A DNA stretch of 42,276 bases. Origin: Magnetococcales bacterium. GTDB lineage: Bacteria > Pseudomonadota > Magnetococcia > Magnetococcales > DC0425bin3. Numbering within the stretch: position 1 is the stretch's first letter; every line of letters starts with the position of its first letter. The notes beneath the pieces were generated by a model, which saw only the letters and a list, made by a program, of their open reading frames with translations, had not been told where the DNA came from and made no database searches. Positions 1 to 11,700 of this stretch are shown piece by piece. The position numbers were made by a program, and so were the translations under genes. Location: contig JADGCJ010000016.1 in NCBI GenBank assembly GCA_015229045.1, positions 1 through 42,276 on the forward strand, written 5' to 3'.

Positions 1-3000
1 AGGGTTGCGATAGATGGCATGCGCCAGGGTATCCTTGAACGGCTCCCCGGCCAGAATAACCAGACGCACCGAGTCAGGCAGCGGCCCGGTGCGCAACAAC
101 GCCGCCATGGCCGAGGGGACCGTGTTGATCAGGGTGACCCGCTGCCCCGCCGCAACAGCCGCAGGCAAGGCCAGGGCATCGCGCACCAGCACGATGCTGC
201 ACCCCCAGGCGAGCGGCACGAACAGCTCGAAGACCGACAGATCAAAACAGATGGAGGTCGAGGCCAAAACCCGCTCGAACCACGCCCGCTCATAAAACTC
301 CCGGGTCCACTCGATCAGGGTGACGGTGCTGTGATGTTCGATGGCCACCCCTTTCGGCAGGCCGGTCGATCCCGACGTGTAGATGACATAGGCCAGGTTG
401 TCCGGGGTGGCGAGTGGCGACGGATTCTCTGCGCTGTGCCGGGCGATGGCCTCGGCCTCGGGGCCATCCAGGGTGACGATGCGGGCCGTGGTCGGGGGGA
501 TCCGCTCGCGCAGCGCACTCTGGGTCAGGAGGACCGGACCGGAACCCTGGGCATCCCCCTTCTGCATATCCTCCACCATGAAGGCGATGCGATCCGCCGG
601 ATAGGTCGGATCGAGGGGAACGTAGGCACCACCGGCCTTGAGGACAGCCAGGAGGGCCACCACCAGCTCCTGGTTGCGCTCCAGGCAGATGCCCACCAGC
701 TTGTCGGGACCGACCCCCAGGCCGCGCAGATGGTGCGCCACCTGATTGGCACGGCGATTCAGGGCGGCATAGTCGAGGGTGCGACCATCGTCGCACACCA
801 GGGCCAGGGCCTCGGGGGTGCGTTCGGCCTGCGCCTCGAACAACTGGTGAATGCAGCGCTCCCGCAGCGGATAGACCACCTCTGTCCTGTTCCAGGTGTC
901 GAGGAGCAGGTGGCGCTCGGCGGCGTCCAGGATGGGCAGACGGGAGAGTATCCCATCCGGATCGGCAACGACGCTGGCCAGCAAATTCCTGAAATGAGTG
1001 ATCATCCGCTCGATGGTGGCGGCATCGAACAGGTCGGTGTTGTACTCCATCCCCCCTTCGAGACCCTCGGCGGTCTCTTCCATGGAGAGGCTCAGGTCAA
1101 ACTTGGCCGACTGACCGGCCAGCTCCAGCGGGGTCATGGTCAGGCCGGTCAACTCCAGGGATTTGGCCGGGGCATTTTGCAGGGCAAACATCACCTGAAA
1201 CAGCGGGGAGTGGCTCAGACTGCGGACGGGATGAATCTCTTCGACCAGTTGCTCGAAGGGAATATCCTGGTGGGCAAAAGAGGCCAGGGCCATCCGCCGC
1301 ACCCGGCCCAGCAGCTCGCGAAAGGGCGGATCGCCGGTGAGATCGACGCGCAGGGCCAGGGTGTTGACAAAAAAGCCGATGAGGGCTTCGGTCTCGGGCC
1401 GGTTGCGGTTGGCCACCGGGGTGCCGATCAAAAGGTCATGCTGATCGCTGTAACGGGAAAGCAGGCTGGCAAAGGTCGCCAGCAGGGTCATGAAGAGGGT
1501 CGTTCCCGCCGCCCGGCCCAACTGGCGGATGCGCTGCGTGGTCTCCAGGTCGATGCGAAAATAGATGTCGTGGCCATGAAAGGTCTGGACAGGGGGCCGG
1601 GGGCGATCCGTAGGCAATTCCAACAAAACGGGGGCATCGGCCAACTGGTTTTTCCAAAAGGCAAGCTGGGTCTCCAGCACGGCACCGCTCAACCATTGGC
1701 GTTGCCACTGGCTGAAATCGACATACTGGATGGGCAGCGGCGGCAGGGGCGACGCCTTGCCCTGGATGAAGGCGTTGTACAGCTCGGCCAGTTCCTGGAT
1801 CAGGAGGGTGATCGACCAGCCATCGGCGGCCATGTGGTGCAAGGTGAAGAGCAGGATGTGCGCCTCTTCTCCGGTCTGGATCAGGGTGGCGCGCAGCATG
1901 AGATCGCGGGTCAGGTCGAAGGGCTTTTGCATCTCGGCGACGGCGAGCCGCTGCACCTGTTCCTGGTCGCCATGTGCCAGGTCGGGCGACTCCGCCTGCC
2001 CCGCGTGACGCAGATCGATGCGGGTGACGCCAACGGGCGCGGGCGGCGCGATGCGTTGCAGCGGTTTGCCATCCACGGCGTGAAAGGTGGTGCGCAGGGA
2101 CTCATGCCGCTCGACGATGCTCTGGATGGCCCGTTCCAGGGCGGCAACATCCAGCTTGCCGGTCAGGGTGACGACAGCCGGCATGATGTAGGTGGCCAAG
2201 CCCCCGTCCAGTTGCTCCAGAAACCAGAGCCGCTGCTGGGCAAACGAGAGGGGCAGGTCGATGGTGCGCTTCGTCACCTGAATGGGCGGTGGGGGCGGCA
2301 TGCGGTTGACCTGCTGGCGCGCCGCGTCGATCTGTTCGCTCATGCCGGCGACGGTGGGGGCAGCGAAGAGCAGGGTCAGCGGCAGCTCCAGGGCAAAGAT
2401 GTCGCGCAGGCGGGCCATCACCCGGGTGGCCATCAGCGAGTGCCCGCCGAGGTCGAAAAAGTTGTCGTCGCGCCCCACCCGGGGCAGATCGAGCAGCGTA
2501 CTCCACGCTTCGGCGACCATCTCCTCGGTCGGGGTGCGCGGCGGCAGATGCGTCGTCGCCGACGCCTGGGGTGCCTCCGGAACCGGCAACAACCGCCGAT
2601 CCACCTTGCCATTGGGCGAGCGCGGCAACTTCTCCATCACCACAAAAACGGCTGGTACCATGTAGTCCGGCAGTTGGCGTTTCAGGAAGGTGCGCAGGTC
2701 GTCCGCTCGAGGCAGGGGTTGCTGGCCCTGCGCCTCGACATAGGCCACCAACTGCCTGTCACCGGCGGGACTCTCCCGGGTGGTGGCAGCGGCCTCGTAA
2801 ACGGCAGGATGCCGGGCCAGGATCGCCTCGATCTCACCCAGTTCGATGCGAAAACCACGAATCTTCACCTGATAATCGACCCGCCCCAGGAAAGCGATAC
2901 TGCCATCGGGCAGAAAACGCGCCAGATCGCCGGTCTTTTGCAGACGGCTCCCGGGATGGTCGCTGAAGGGGTCGGGGAGGAAGGTTCTGGCCGTCAACTC

Positions 3001-5799
3001 CGGCTGGTCGAGATAGCCCAACGCCAGACCATGCCCACCGGCGTAGAGCTGACCGGGCACACCGATGGGCACGGGTTGCAGATGGTCATCCAGGATGTAG
3101 AGCGGATGCAGCTCGGCCCTCGGTGGCCCGATTTTCAGATTGGTCTCGTCCAGATCGGCGCGACTCAGGGCATGATAGGTCGTGTGGACGGTGGTCTCGG
3201 TGACACCATAGAGATTGATCAGCCGGGGGTGTCGATCCCCGTGGCGATCGAACCAGGGGCGAAGGTTTTGCAGTTTGAGCGGTTCGGCGCCAAAAATGAC
3301 CAGACGCAGGCTCAAAGGCTTGCCGTGCCCGGTCTCCTCCAGGCTGGTCAGGGCCTGAAACACCGAGGGGTTGTTGTTGAGGACCGTCACTTGTTCCGTG
3401 TGCAGCAGGTCGTAGAAGGCCTCCGGCGAGCGGGAGACCTCCCGCGAGACCACCACCAGGCGTCCGCCGAACAGAAGGGCGCCCCACATCTCCCACACCG
3501 AAAAATCAAAGGAGAAGGCGTGGAACAGCGACCAGACATCCCGTTCGTCAAACTGGAACCAGCGGCGGGTGACGAGAAACATGCGCGTCAGGCGACCGTG
3601 TTCGATCACCACCCCTTTGGGGCGTCCGGTGGAGCCTGACGTGTAGATGACATAGACCGGATGGTGCGGTGTCACCTGGGTGTGCGGATCGCTCGTCGGA
3701 CGTTTCTGGATCTGGGTTGCCTCCCGATCGAGGACGATCAGGACGGCCTGGTTGGCGGGCAGGCGCTCCACCAGTGCGCTTTCGGTGACCAGCCAGGCGA
3801 GTTGCGCGTCATCGATCAACAGGTTCAGGCGCTCTTTGGGATGGTTGGGGTCCATGGGCACATAGGCGCCGCCCGCCTTGAGGATGGCCAACAAGCCGAT
3901 GACCGTGTTCAGGGAGCGCTCCAGGCTGATCCCCACCAGCGAGCCTGGCTGCACTCCGGCAGCGATCAGGTGGTGCGCCAGTTGATTGGCACGGGCGTTC
4001 AACGCGGCATAGGTGAGGCTCTCTCCGGCAAAGCTGATCGCCGGGGCTGCCGGGGTTCTCGCCACCTGCGCCTCGATCAGGGTGTGGATGCAGGCCACTT
4101 CCGGTTCGGCGTGGGGGGATTGATTCCACACCGTGACCATCTGCTGGTATTCGGGGGCGGTGAGCAGGGGCAGGCGGGAGCAGGCCTGATCGGGATCGGC
4201 GGCAGCCGCCTCCAGCAGCCTCTCCAGGTGACCGATCATGCGCCGGATGGTGCTGCCATCATACAGGTCGGTGTTGTACTCAAACTCGCCGCGCAGACCG
4301 CCGTCCCGCTCCTCCAGGCCGAGCAGCAGGTCGTATTTGGCCGGCATGCTCTCCTGATCGAGCAGGGTGATGGCGAGATCGGGCAGCTCCAGGGCACTCT
4401 CCGGGGTGTTCTGGAGAATGAACATCACCTGAAACAGTGGTGAATAACTGCGGGTACGCGCCGGTTTGAGACGTTCCACCAGATGCTCGAAGGGGACATC
4501 CTGGTGGGCGTAGGCATCGAGGGTGGTGTGGCGTACCTGGTGCAGCAGCTCCCGGAACGAGGGGTCGCCGCCGCCATCGATGCGCAGCACCAGGGTGTTG
4601 ACGAAAAAGCCGATCAACCCCTCCAGTTCGCTGCGGTTGCGGTTGGCCACCGGCGAACCGACAACGATGTCGCTCTGGCGGCTGTAGCGGGCGAGCAGCA
4701 CGGCAAAGCCGGTCAGCAGGGTCATGAACAGGCTGGCCTGGCTCTGCCGACTCAACAGGCGCAGACGCCCGGTCAAATCGGCGCCGAAGGTGAACCGCTC
4801 CACGCTGCCGCGAAAGCTCTGCACGGCGGGTCGGGGGCGATCGGTGGGGAGTTCCAGCAAGGCAGGGGCACCTGCCAGTTTTTGTTGCCAGTAGGCGAGT
4901 TGCCGGTCCAGTTCGCCGCCACCCAGCCAGCGGCGCTGCCAGAGGGCATAGTCGGCATACTGGATGGGGAGTTCCGGCAGCGGCGCGGGGAGCGATGAGC
5001 CTGCCAGACCCTTTTTCGCCGCGATACGTGCTCCGTAAAGAGCCGCGACCTCGTTGATCAACACCCCCACCGACCAGCCATCGGCGATGATGTGGTGCAG
5101 GGTCAACAACAGGACGTGGAACCCATCCTCCAGGCGCAGGAGGGTGACCCACAACAGAGGCCCCTCGGCAAGATCGAAAACGTACTCCTCCCCCCGGGTG
5201 ATCCAGCGTTGCAGCTCGGCCTTTTTCTCCTCCGGAGGCAGCGAACGCAAATCGATCACCGGCAAGTGAACAGGCGCGGGTGGATGGATGATCTGCACCG
5301 GCACTCCCTCTTCGACACCCCATGGGGTCTCTTCATCCGGAGGGAGAGCTTTGTCGGCCCTGCCGAAGGTGGTGCGCAACGCCTCATGACGCCGCACGAT
5401 GGCACTCAGGCAGTCGGCCAGGATCGCCTCGTCCAGGGTACCGCGCATTTGCATGGCGGAGGGGATGTCATAGGTGGCGCTGCGCTCCAGTTGATCGAGA
5501 AACCAGAGCCGCTGCTGGGCAAAGGAGAGCGGCACCCCCTGGCCGGGCAGGCGGGCAACGACCGGAATGACCTGGGCGTCCCCCCGGGGGGTCACCACGG
5601 TGATGTCCGTGGCCGCTTCCGTCCGCCTGAGCTGGTCGAGAATCTCGCCTTTGCGATCGGCCAGGGTTTGGCGCATGGCGGCGGTCAGGCTGTTTTTGGG
5701 GGCGCTGCAGCGCAGATTGTCGCCATCGGCCCACAGTTGGATGCCCCGACGCCGCAGGTCGGACAGGAAGATCTCCAGGGGGGATGCCGTGTCGCTCAA
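1..5799 (-). CDS. Nonribosomal peptide synthetase, TubC docking-C-A-PCP-C-A (3' end outside window)
   Basis: This gene encodes an NRPS that extends the chain passed on by the hybrid enzyme upstream. At least 1933 residues are visible and the frame is still open at the left edge. Residues 1-60 look like a TubC-type N-terminal docking domain (motif RRRGIQLWADGDNLR). C1 spans about 90-530 with HHIIADG near 235. A1 spans about 594-1065 with [10 protein letters not shown] near 714 and NGKVDR near 1063. PCP1 has LGGHSL with Ser1121. C2 spans about 1175-1610 with HHMAADG at 1321. A2 starts near 1675 and is cut at the A5 region. The A1 pocket residues read D-F-W-N-I-G-L-V-H, one change from the known threonine code DFWNIGMVHK, so Thr is the likely substrate. 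The first six A2 positions are D-L-F-N-I-A, close to the Ala-type DLFNNA pattern, but this is not decisive. The start is TTG, overlapping the upstream stop, with a good ribosome site. No epimerase is seen between modules. Confidence 0.93.
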   Translation of the reverse strand, partial: MSDTASPLEIFLSDLRRRGIQLWADGDNLRCSAPKNSLTAAMRQTLADRKGEILDQLRRTEAATDITVVTPRGDAQVIPVVARLPGQGVPLSFAQQRLWFLDQLERSATYDIPSAMQMRGTLDEAILADCLSAIVRRHEALRTTFGRADKALPPDEETPWGVEEGVPVQIIHPPAPVHLPVIDLRSLPPEEKKAELQRWITRGEEYVFDLAEGPLLWVTLLRLEDGFHVLLLTLHHIIADGWSVGVLINEVAALYGARIAAKKGLAGSSLPAPLPELPIQYADYALWQRRWLGGGELDRQLAYWQQKLAGAPALLELPTDRPRPAVQSFRGSVERFTFGADLTGRLRLLSRQSQASLFMTLLTGFAVLLARYSRQSDIVVGSPVANRNRSELEGLIGFFVNTLVLRIDGGGDPSFRELLHQVRHTTLDAYAHQDVPFEHLVERLKPARTRSYSPLFQVMFILQNTPESALELPDLAITLLDQESMPAKYDLLLGLEERDGGLRGEFEYNTDLYDGSTIRRMIGHLERLLEAAAADPDQACSRLPLLTAPEYQQMVTVWNQSPHAEPEVACIHTLIEAQVARTPAAPAISFAGESLTYAALNARANQLAHHLIAAGVQPGSLVGISLERSLNTVIGLLAILKAGGAYVPMDPNHPKERLNLLIDDAQLAWLVTESALVERLPANQAVLIVLDREATQIQKRPTSDPHTQVTPHHPVYVIYTSGSTGRPKGVVIEHGRLTRMFLVTRRWFQFDERDVWSLFHAFSFDFSVWEMWGALLFGGRLVVVSREVSRSPEAFYDLLHTEQVTVLNNNPSVFQALTSLEETGHGKPLSLRLVIFGAEPLKLQNLRPWFDRHGDRHPRLINLYGVTETTVHTTYHALSRADLDETNLKIGPPRAELHPLYILDDHLQPVPIGVPGQLYAGGHGLALGYLDQPELTARTFLPDPFSDHPGSRLQKTGDLARFLPDGSIAFLGRVDYQVKIRGFRIELGEIEAILARHPAVYEAAATTRESPAGDRQLVAYVEAQGQQPLPRADDLRTFLKRQLPDYMVPAVFVVMEKLPRSPNGKVDRRLLPVPEAPQASATTHLPPRTPTEEMVAEAWSTLLDLPRVGRDDNFFDLGGHSLMATRVMARLRDIFALELPLTLLFAAPTVAGMSEQIDAARQQVNRMPPPPPIQVTKRTIDLPLSFAQQRLWFLEQLDGGLATYIMPAVVTLTGKLDVAALERAIQSIVERHESLRTTFHAVDGKPLQRIAPPAPVGVTRIDLRHAGQAESPDLAHGDQEQVQRLAVAEMQKPFDLTRDLMLRATLIQTGEEAHILLFTLHHMAADGWSITLLIQELAELYNAFIQGKASPLPPLPIQYVDFSQWQRQWLSGAVLETQLAFWKNQLADAPVLLELPTDRPRPPVQTFHGHDIYFRIDLETTQRIRQLGRAAGTTLFMTLLATFASLLSRYSDQHDLLIGTPVANRNRPETEALIGFFVNTLALRVDLTGDPPFRELLGRVRRMALASFAHQDIPFEQLVEEIHPVRSLSHSPLFQVMFALQNAPAKSLELTGLTMTPLELAGQSAKFDLSLSMEETAEGLEGGMEYNTDLFDAATIERMITHFRNLLASVVADPDGILSRLPILDAAERHLLLDTWNRTEVVYPLRERCIHQLFEAQAERTPEALALVCDDGRTLDYAALNRRANQVAHHLRGLGVGPDKLVGICLERNQELVVALLAVLKAGGAYVPLDPTYPADRIAFMVEDMQKGDAQGSGPVLLTQSALRERIPPTTARIVTLDGPEAEAIARHSAENPSPLATPDNLAYVIYTSGSTGLPKGVAIEHHSTVTLIEWTREFYERAWFERVLASTSICFDLSVFELFVPLAWGCSIVLVRDALALPAAVAAGQRVTLINTVPSAMAALLRTGPLPDSVRLVILAGEPFKDTLAHAIYRNP

Positions 5800-8700
5800 A
5801 AGACAAACTCCTCTCGCTCTTCACCCGGGTGATCGACAGCCACTCTGCCTGGCGTGGCGTCGATGCGTTCGGCCAATCCGGCAATCGTTGGATATTGAAA
5901 AAAGAGGCGCACCGGCAACTCCAGACCCAGGCGGTCGCGTATCTGGGAGATGGCCTGGATGGCCAGCAGAGAGTGCCCGCCGAGATCGAAAAAGTTGTGC
6001 TGGATGCCCACCTCCGGGCGGGCCAGCAACTGACTCCAGATGTCGGCCAGGAGCCGCTCGGTCGGGGTGCGGGGCGCCATGTGCGCATCGGCAGCGTTCT
6101 CCTCGCCCAGGTCGGGCACGGGGAGCGCCCGCCGATCCACCTTGCCGTTGCTGGTGACGGGCAGCGCCCCCAGGAGCACGAAATGGCCGGGAATCATATA
6201 TTCCGGCAGGCGCTCGCGGAGAAAATCACGCAACGTCTGCGCAGCGGGCGCCGGTCGCTGCCGGGCCACCAGACAGGCCACCAGGAGGGTCTCCCCACCC
6301 GCTGTCGTGTGCGGCTGCACCACCGCTTCCGCCAGGTCGGGATGGCGCATCAGGTTGCTCTCGATCTCGCCCAGCTCGATGCGGAAACCGCGCACCTTGA
6401 CCTGGGTATCCAGGCGACCGAGAAACTCGATCTCCCCGTCAGGCCGATAGCGGGCGCGGTCGCCGGTTTTGTACAACCGGGCGGTGGATCGCTGGCTGAA
6501 GGGGTCCGGAATGAACTTGTCGCGGGTAAGATCGGGGCGGTTGAGATAGCCCCGGGCCAGTTCGCTGCCGCCGAGGTGCAGCTCGCCGGGCACGCCGATG
6601 GGAAGCGGCTGGCCGTGCGGATCGAGGATATAGGCAGTACGGCGGCCCAGAGGACGCCCGATGGGAATGGCCGTTCCGGTGAAACCGGGAGCGACAAGAT
6701 AGGCCGTGGAGGTGATGACCGCCTCGGTAGGACCATAACCGTTCCAGAGCTGGACACTTCGCAAGGGGGTCTGGAAATAGGCGTCCAGCACGTTGACCGG
6801 AAACGCCTCTCCCCCCACCTGGATGAGCCGGAGGGTATCCTGAGGTATCTCGGTCGGCTTTTTGCTCCACGCCTGCACCAACTGTTGAAAATAGCTTGGG
6901 GGCAATCCAACCACGGTGATGCCATGCCGCTGTACCTGTCGGTTGAACTCCACCGGGGTCCAGATCTCCGGACCACGCAAAACCAGTGCCGCCCCGGTGA
7001 CCAGCGGAATGAAAATATCTTCTACCGAAAAGTCAAAATGGAGGGCGTTGAACTGCAGAACCCGGTCATTGGGCGTCACCTGGAGCAGGTTGCCAAAATC
7101 CAGGCAGTGGCGCACCACGGCGTGATGCTCGACCACCACCCCCTTGGGTTGGCCGGTGGAGCCGGAGGTGTAGATCACATAGGCCGTATTCTCTTCCCGA
7201 ACACCGCTGTCGAGGTTGGCATCGCTTTGCTGTTGAATCTCGGGCCAATCGGTATCCAGGAGAACAACCGGGGGCAGTGCCTCGGGGAGGGCCGCCAGCA
7301 GGGAGCGCTGGGTGAGCAAAACCCTCGGTTTGGCATCCTCCAGGAGGAACGCCAGCCGCTGTTTGGGCTGTTCCGCATCGAGGGGCACATAGGCCCCGCC
7401 CGCCTTGAGGATGCCCAACAGTCCCACGATCATGTCGAGGGAACGGGCGACGCAGATCCCCACCAGCGACTCCGGCCCGATCCCAAGGCCCCTGAGATGG
7501 CGGGCCAGGCGGTTGGCCTTGGCATTCAACTGGCCATAGGTGAGAGATTGGTCGTCCAGGATGAGGGCCACCGCCTCCGGCCTCTGCCCGGCCCGGCGCT
7601 CGAACCCGTGGTGCAGACACGCGACGACCTCGCCATGCTGCTCGGAGAGGGGCGCAGGCGGCGGCTGATTCCAGGTTTCGAGCAGTTGTCGGCGTTCGGC
7701 CTGGGTCAACAGGGGCAGGCTACGCACCGAGGCGGGGGCCGCATCCGCCTGGCTGGCATGGACGATAGCCGTCAACAGGGTATGAAAATGGCCGGTCCAG
7801 CGCTCCATGGTGGCGGAGGCAAACAATTCGGTGCTGTAGTCAAACTCGATGACCAGCTCGCCACCAATATCGGTGACGTTGAGGCTGAGGGCGTTGTCCA
7901 GGGAGTGGATCGGCTGGGGGAACCAGGCGGCCTGCAAACCCAGCTCCGCTGCCAGCTCGATGGGGTGATCCATGTTGAAGGTGGTGATGACCAGGGGCGA
8001 GCGCATCTTGTTTTTGCGCGTGTTCAGGTGATCGATCAGCCGGGCGTAGGGATAATTCTGGTGTTCCATGGCCGACAGCAGCGACTGTTTCACACCCTGC
8101 AAAAACGCGACGAACGACGGATCCCCCTGCATCTGGCTGACAATCGGCAGAATGTGGGAGCAATAACCGATCAGCGGTGCCTGGGTATCGGGGGGGCGTC
8201 CGAGGACAAGAATGCCCACGACCAGCTCATCCTGACCGGAGAGACGATGCAAAAAGAGCTGATAAGCCGCCAGCAACACCATGAAAAGGGTGCTGTTGAG
8301 CCGGGTACTGGTCTTTTTCAAGGCCTTGTAGAGGTCACCCTCCAGCCGCAAAACGGCGCGGGCCGCCTGATAGTTGCTGAATGCAGGCGGGGGACGATCC
8401 CAGGGCAGCTCCAGGACAGGAATCTCCCCGGCGAAGCGGGCCAACCAGTAGGCCTCGTGGCTCTGCATGGCAGCGGATTGGTCGTAGGTCTGCCGCCATG
8501 CCAGATAGTCCCTGAACGACAGGGGGGGGTCCAGAACGACAGAGGTGCCCCGGACGGCTGCCGCATACAGGGTGAACATTTCACGCAGCAGGGTCACCAG
8601 GGAAAGGCCATCGATCAGAATATGGTTGGCGGCGATGACCAGACGATGCAGCTCCGGCTCCAGACGCAGCACGGAGAGACGCAACACCGGGGCCTGGGAC

Positions 8701-11700
8701 AGGGGCACGGGCGTGGCCGCCTCCCGCTCCAGCCATTGGGTCAGTTCGACCTGCCGGGCTGCGGCATCGAGTTGGGAGATGTCGATCAGCGGCAGGGTGA
8801 ACTCGACCTCGGGCAGGACGGTTTGATGCTCCCCCCGGGGATCGATGGTGGTGCGCAGGGCCTCATGACGCGCCACCACCTGGCGAACGGCAGCGCGCAG
8901 CAGCTCCGGTTGCAGCCTGCCCCTGAGTTGCAGATTGGTAAAGCTCAGATTGGTCAGGGCAGCCTCCGGACCGATCTGATCCAGGGTCCAGAGCTGGAGC
9001 TGGGCCGGACTCAGCGGAAAGGAGTGTTCGTGTGCCGGCGTGTCGGACGACGGCGGTGTCGTGCCACCCTGGGATCCAGGAAAATAACCGGCGGCCAGCA
9101 GCTCCTCGATGGTCGTCTTGACCGCCGCAACGACCAGCTCCATATCCGCATCCGTGTGGGCGGTGGAGATGAAGCAGGTACGTCCCTCCCAGAGATAGAT
9201 CCCCTTGTCGATCAGGCCGAAGTGGAGCAGATCCATCTCCAGGGGCTGGTAGGTGTAGCTGAAGTTGCCGCTCTGCACGAAGCGAAAGAGGGAGCCAAAA
9301 CGGGCCAGCCGCACCGGAACGTTCTTCGCCTTGAAGAACTCGTGCAGGGTCTCTTCGAGGTCGGCGGCGCGTTGGTCGAGACGTTCGTAGAGGGCAGGCC
9401 CCTCCTGCTTCAGGTGTTGGAGGACAGCCAGGGCGGCGGCCAGGGAGAGCGGGTGGCGGCGGAAGGTTCCCGCCCCGGCCACGGTGGTCTCCACCTGGGG
9501 AAAGGAGCCGGGGTCGTCAAAGTTCCACCGGCCACCATCGACCTGATCGATGAAACGTGCCTTGCCCGCCACCACCCCCATGGGCAGACCACCGCCAAGG
9601 ATCTTGCCATAGGCGGCCAGGTCGGCCTGGACGCCAAACCACGCCTGCGCTCCCCCCGCCCCGATGCGAAAGCCGGTGATCATCTCGTCAAAGATCAGGG
9701 GAATATCCAATTCGCTGGTCAGGGCACGCAACTGTTGCAAAAAGGCCCTGGGTTGCAAGTTGGGCTGTCGGCTGGGAACCGCCTCCACCAGGACGGCGGC
9801 CAGGGAGTCGGCATGGGCACGGATGGTCTCCAGGGCATCAGGTTTGTCATAGTTGAGGATCAGGGTTTCGCTGGCCGGGCCGGGGGGGACGCCGGGCATC
9901 ATGGGCACGGTGCAGGTCTCTCCGTCCACCAGCCCGGCCATGACCAACACCCCATCGGAGTGACCATGATAGGAGCCGGAAAACATGGCAATCTTCGTCC
10001 GTCCCGTGGCGGCGCGGGCCAGGCGGATGGCCGACATGACCGTCTCGGTCCCGGTGCAGCAGTAGGCGACCCGTTCCATGCCTGTCAGTTCGCAGATCAG
10101 GCGAGCCACCTCGCCGCTCAGGCTGGACTGGGGACCGAGATGAATCCCCAGCGCAAGCTGTTTTTGCATCGCCTCGACCAGAAACGGCGCACCGTGACCG
10201 AACAGGTGGACGCCGAAACCATTGGCCAGATCGACGTAGCTGTTGCCGTCCAGATCGACGAAGCGGCTCCCCTGGGCACGCTCCGAGACGATCGAGTAGG
10301 TCAGGGCCTTGGTCTCCGGGCGCATGCCCATCAAGGAGCGCACATCGGCCCAAGAGGAGCGATCCTCCTCCGCCCGTCGCCGGGAGGCCTGGGTACGCCG
10401 CACATAGCGGACGATAAAATCGTCCAGATAGCTCTTCTGCGAAGGGGTCAGCGCCCGCGCCTCCATGTCATGGAAGGAGGCGAAGTGGGATCCCCTTCCG
10501 GAGGCGACTACGGCGGTCTCCCCCTTGGGCGGGGGGGGTGGCGTCGGTGTCACCCGGGCTGCCGTCCGGGCAACCTGTTCCGCCAAAGTCGATCCACCCC
10601 GCAACAGCTCCAACTGCTGCGCCATCAACTCCAGTTGGCGCATGACCACCTGTTCGACGGCAGAACCGGCGACGGCACCGCTGCCAAGGGCCGCCTGGAG
10701 AGCTGCGGCAGGTTGCACAGTCGCTGCCGATGCGGTCGGGGGGGGCGCGGCGAGAGTGGCAGGCGCCTCCTGCCCGGCAATCGTTGACTCCGGGGGCGGT
10801 GCATCGGACCAGTCCGGCGGCAACTGCTGCGCGATCAGGTCGGCCACGGCGGCCGGGGTGGCCAAATCCTCGAAGATGCGGCGAATGGCGATACGCACCC
10901 CGAACTGCCTGTCGATGTACTGCAAAATCTCCATGAGCATGAGGGAGTCGGCACCCAGTTCGAGAAACGGGGTGTGGGCGGTCACCTCTTCCGGCTGGGC
11001 ACGCAACTGATGGGCAATCTTCCGTTGCAACAGCTCGAAGACACGGTGGCGCGGTGCGACCTGAGGGGGGGGCGTCATGTTGGCGGATTCTGGGGCGGCG
11101 GCTGGAGGTGGCAAAGATGAGGCGGCTTGCGGTGGTTCGCGGATAGCTGTGGTTGTCGGGGCGAGGGGGGCAGCACACCTCTGTGCCCTGCCCGGCACGG
11201 CTGAGAGCTGGAGCACGGACGGCTGCGATTCGGAGGACGCGGAGGGTGGAGGGAGGCTTCCTCCATCCATGAATGTTATTGGGGCTGCGCCCCAAACCCC
11301 ACCAAGACTCTGTCCTGGACCTGTCCGGTCGCCAGCCCCCTGGACCCCATTTTCGCCAGGCCTCTGCCCATGGCTGGCGACCTCGGTATACCAGCAGGGG
11401 GAGCGCTGGAAGGGGTAGGTCGGCAGCGCCACCCGCTGGTGAGGATAGGGGCCATAAAAGGCGGACCAGTTCACCGTCGCGCCATGGATGTAGAGCGTCC
11501 CCAGGGCGCGCAGCACCATCGACCAATCGCTCTGCCCCTCCTTGAGACTGCTCAACCAGAGCAACGCAGGATCCTCGTCCATATAGGCCATCTGCCCGAG
11601 ACCCGTCAAAACCGGCTGGGAACCCATCTCGACGAAGGCGGTGCAGCCAAGCTCACGCGCCGTCGCCAGGCCGGCGGCGAAACGCACCGGCTGGCGCATC

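Noticed and set aside
19..10787. Very long open frames on the plus strand opposite the NRPS/PKS genes
   Set aside because: They are antisense to verified domain motifs, have Gln/Gly/His/Arg-rich composition without any recognisable domain, and arise from the GC-rich third positions of the real genes.
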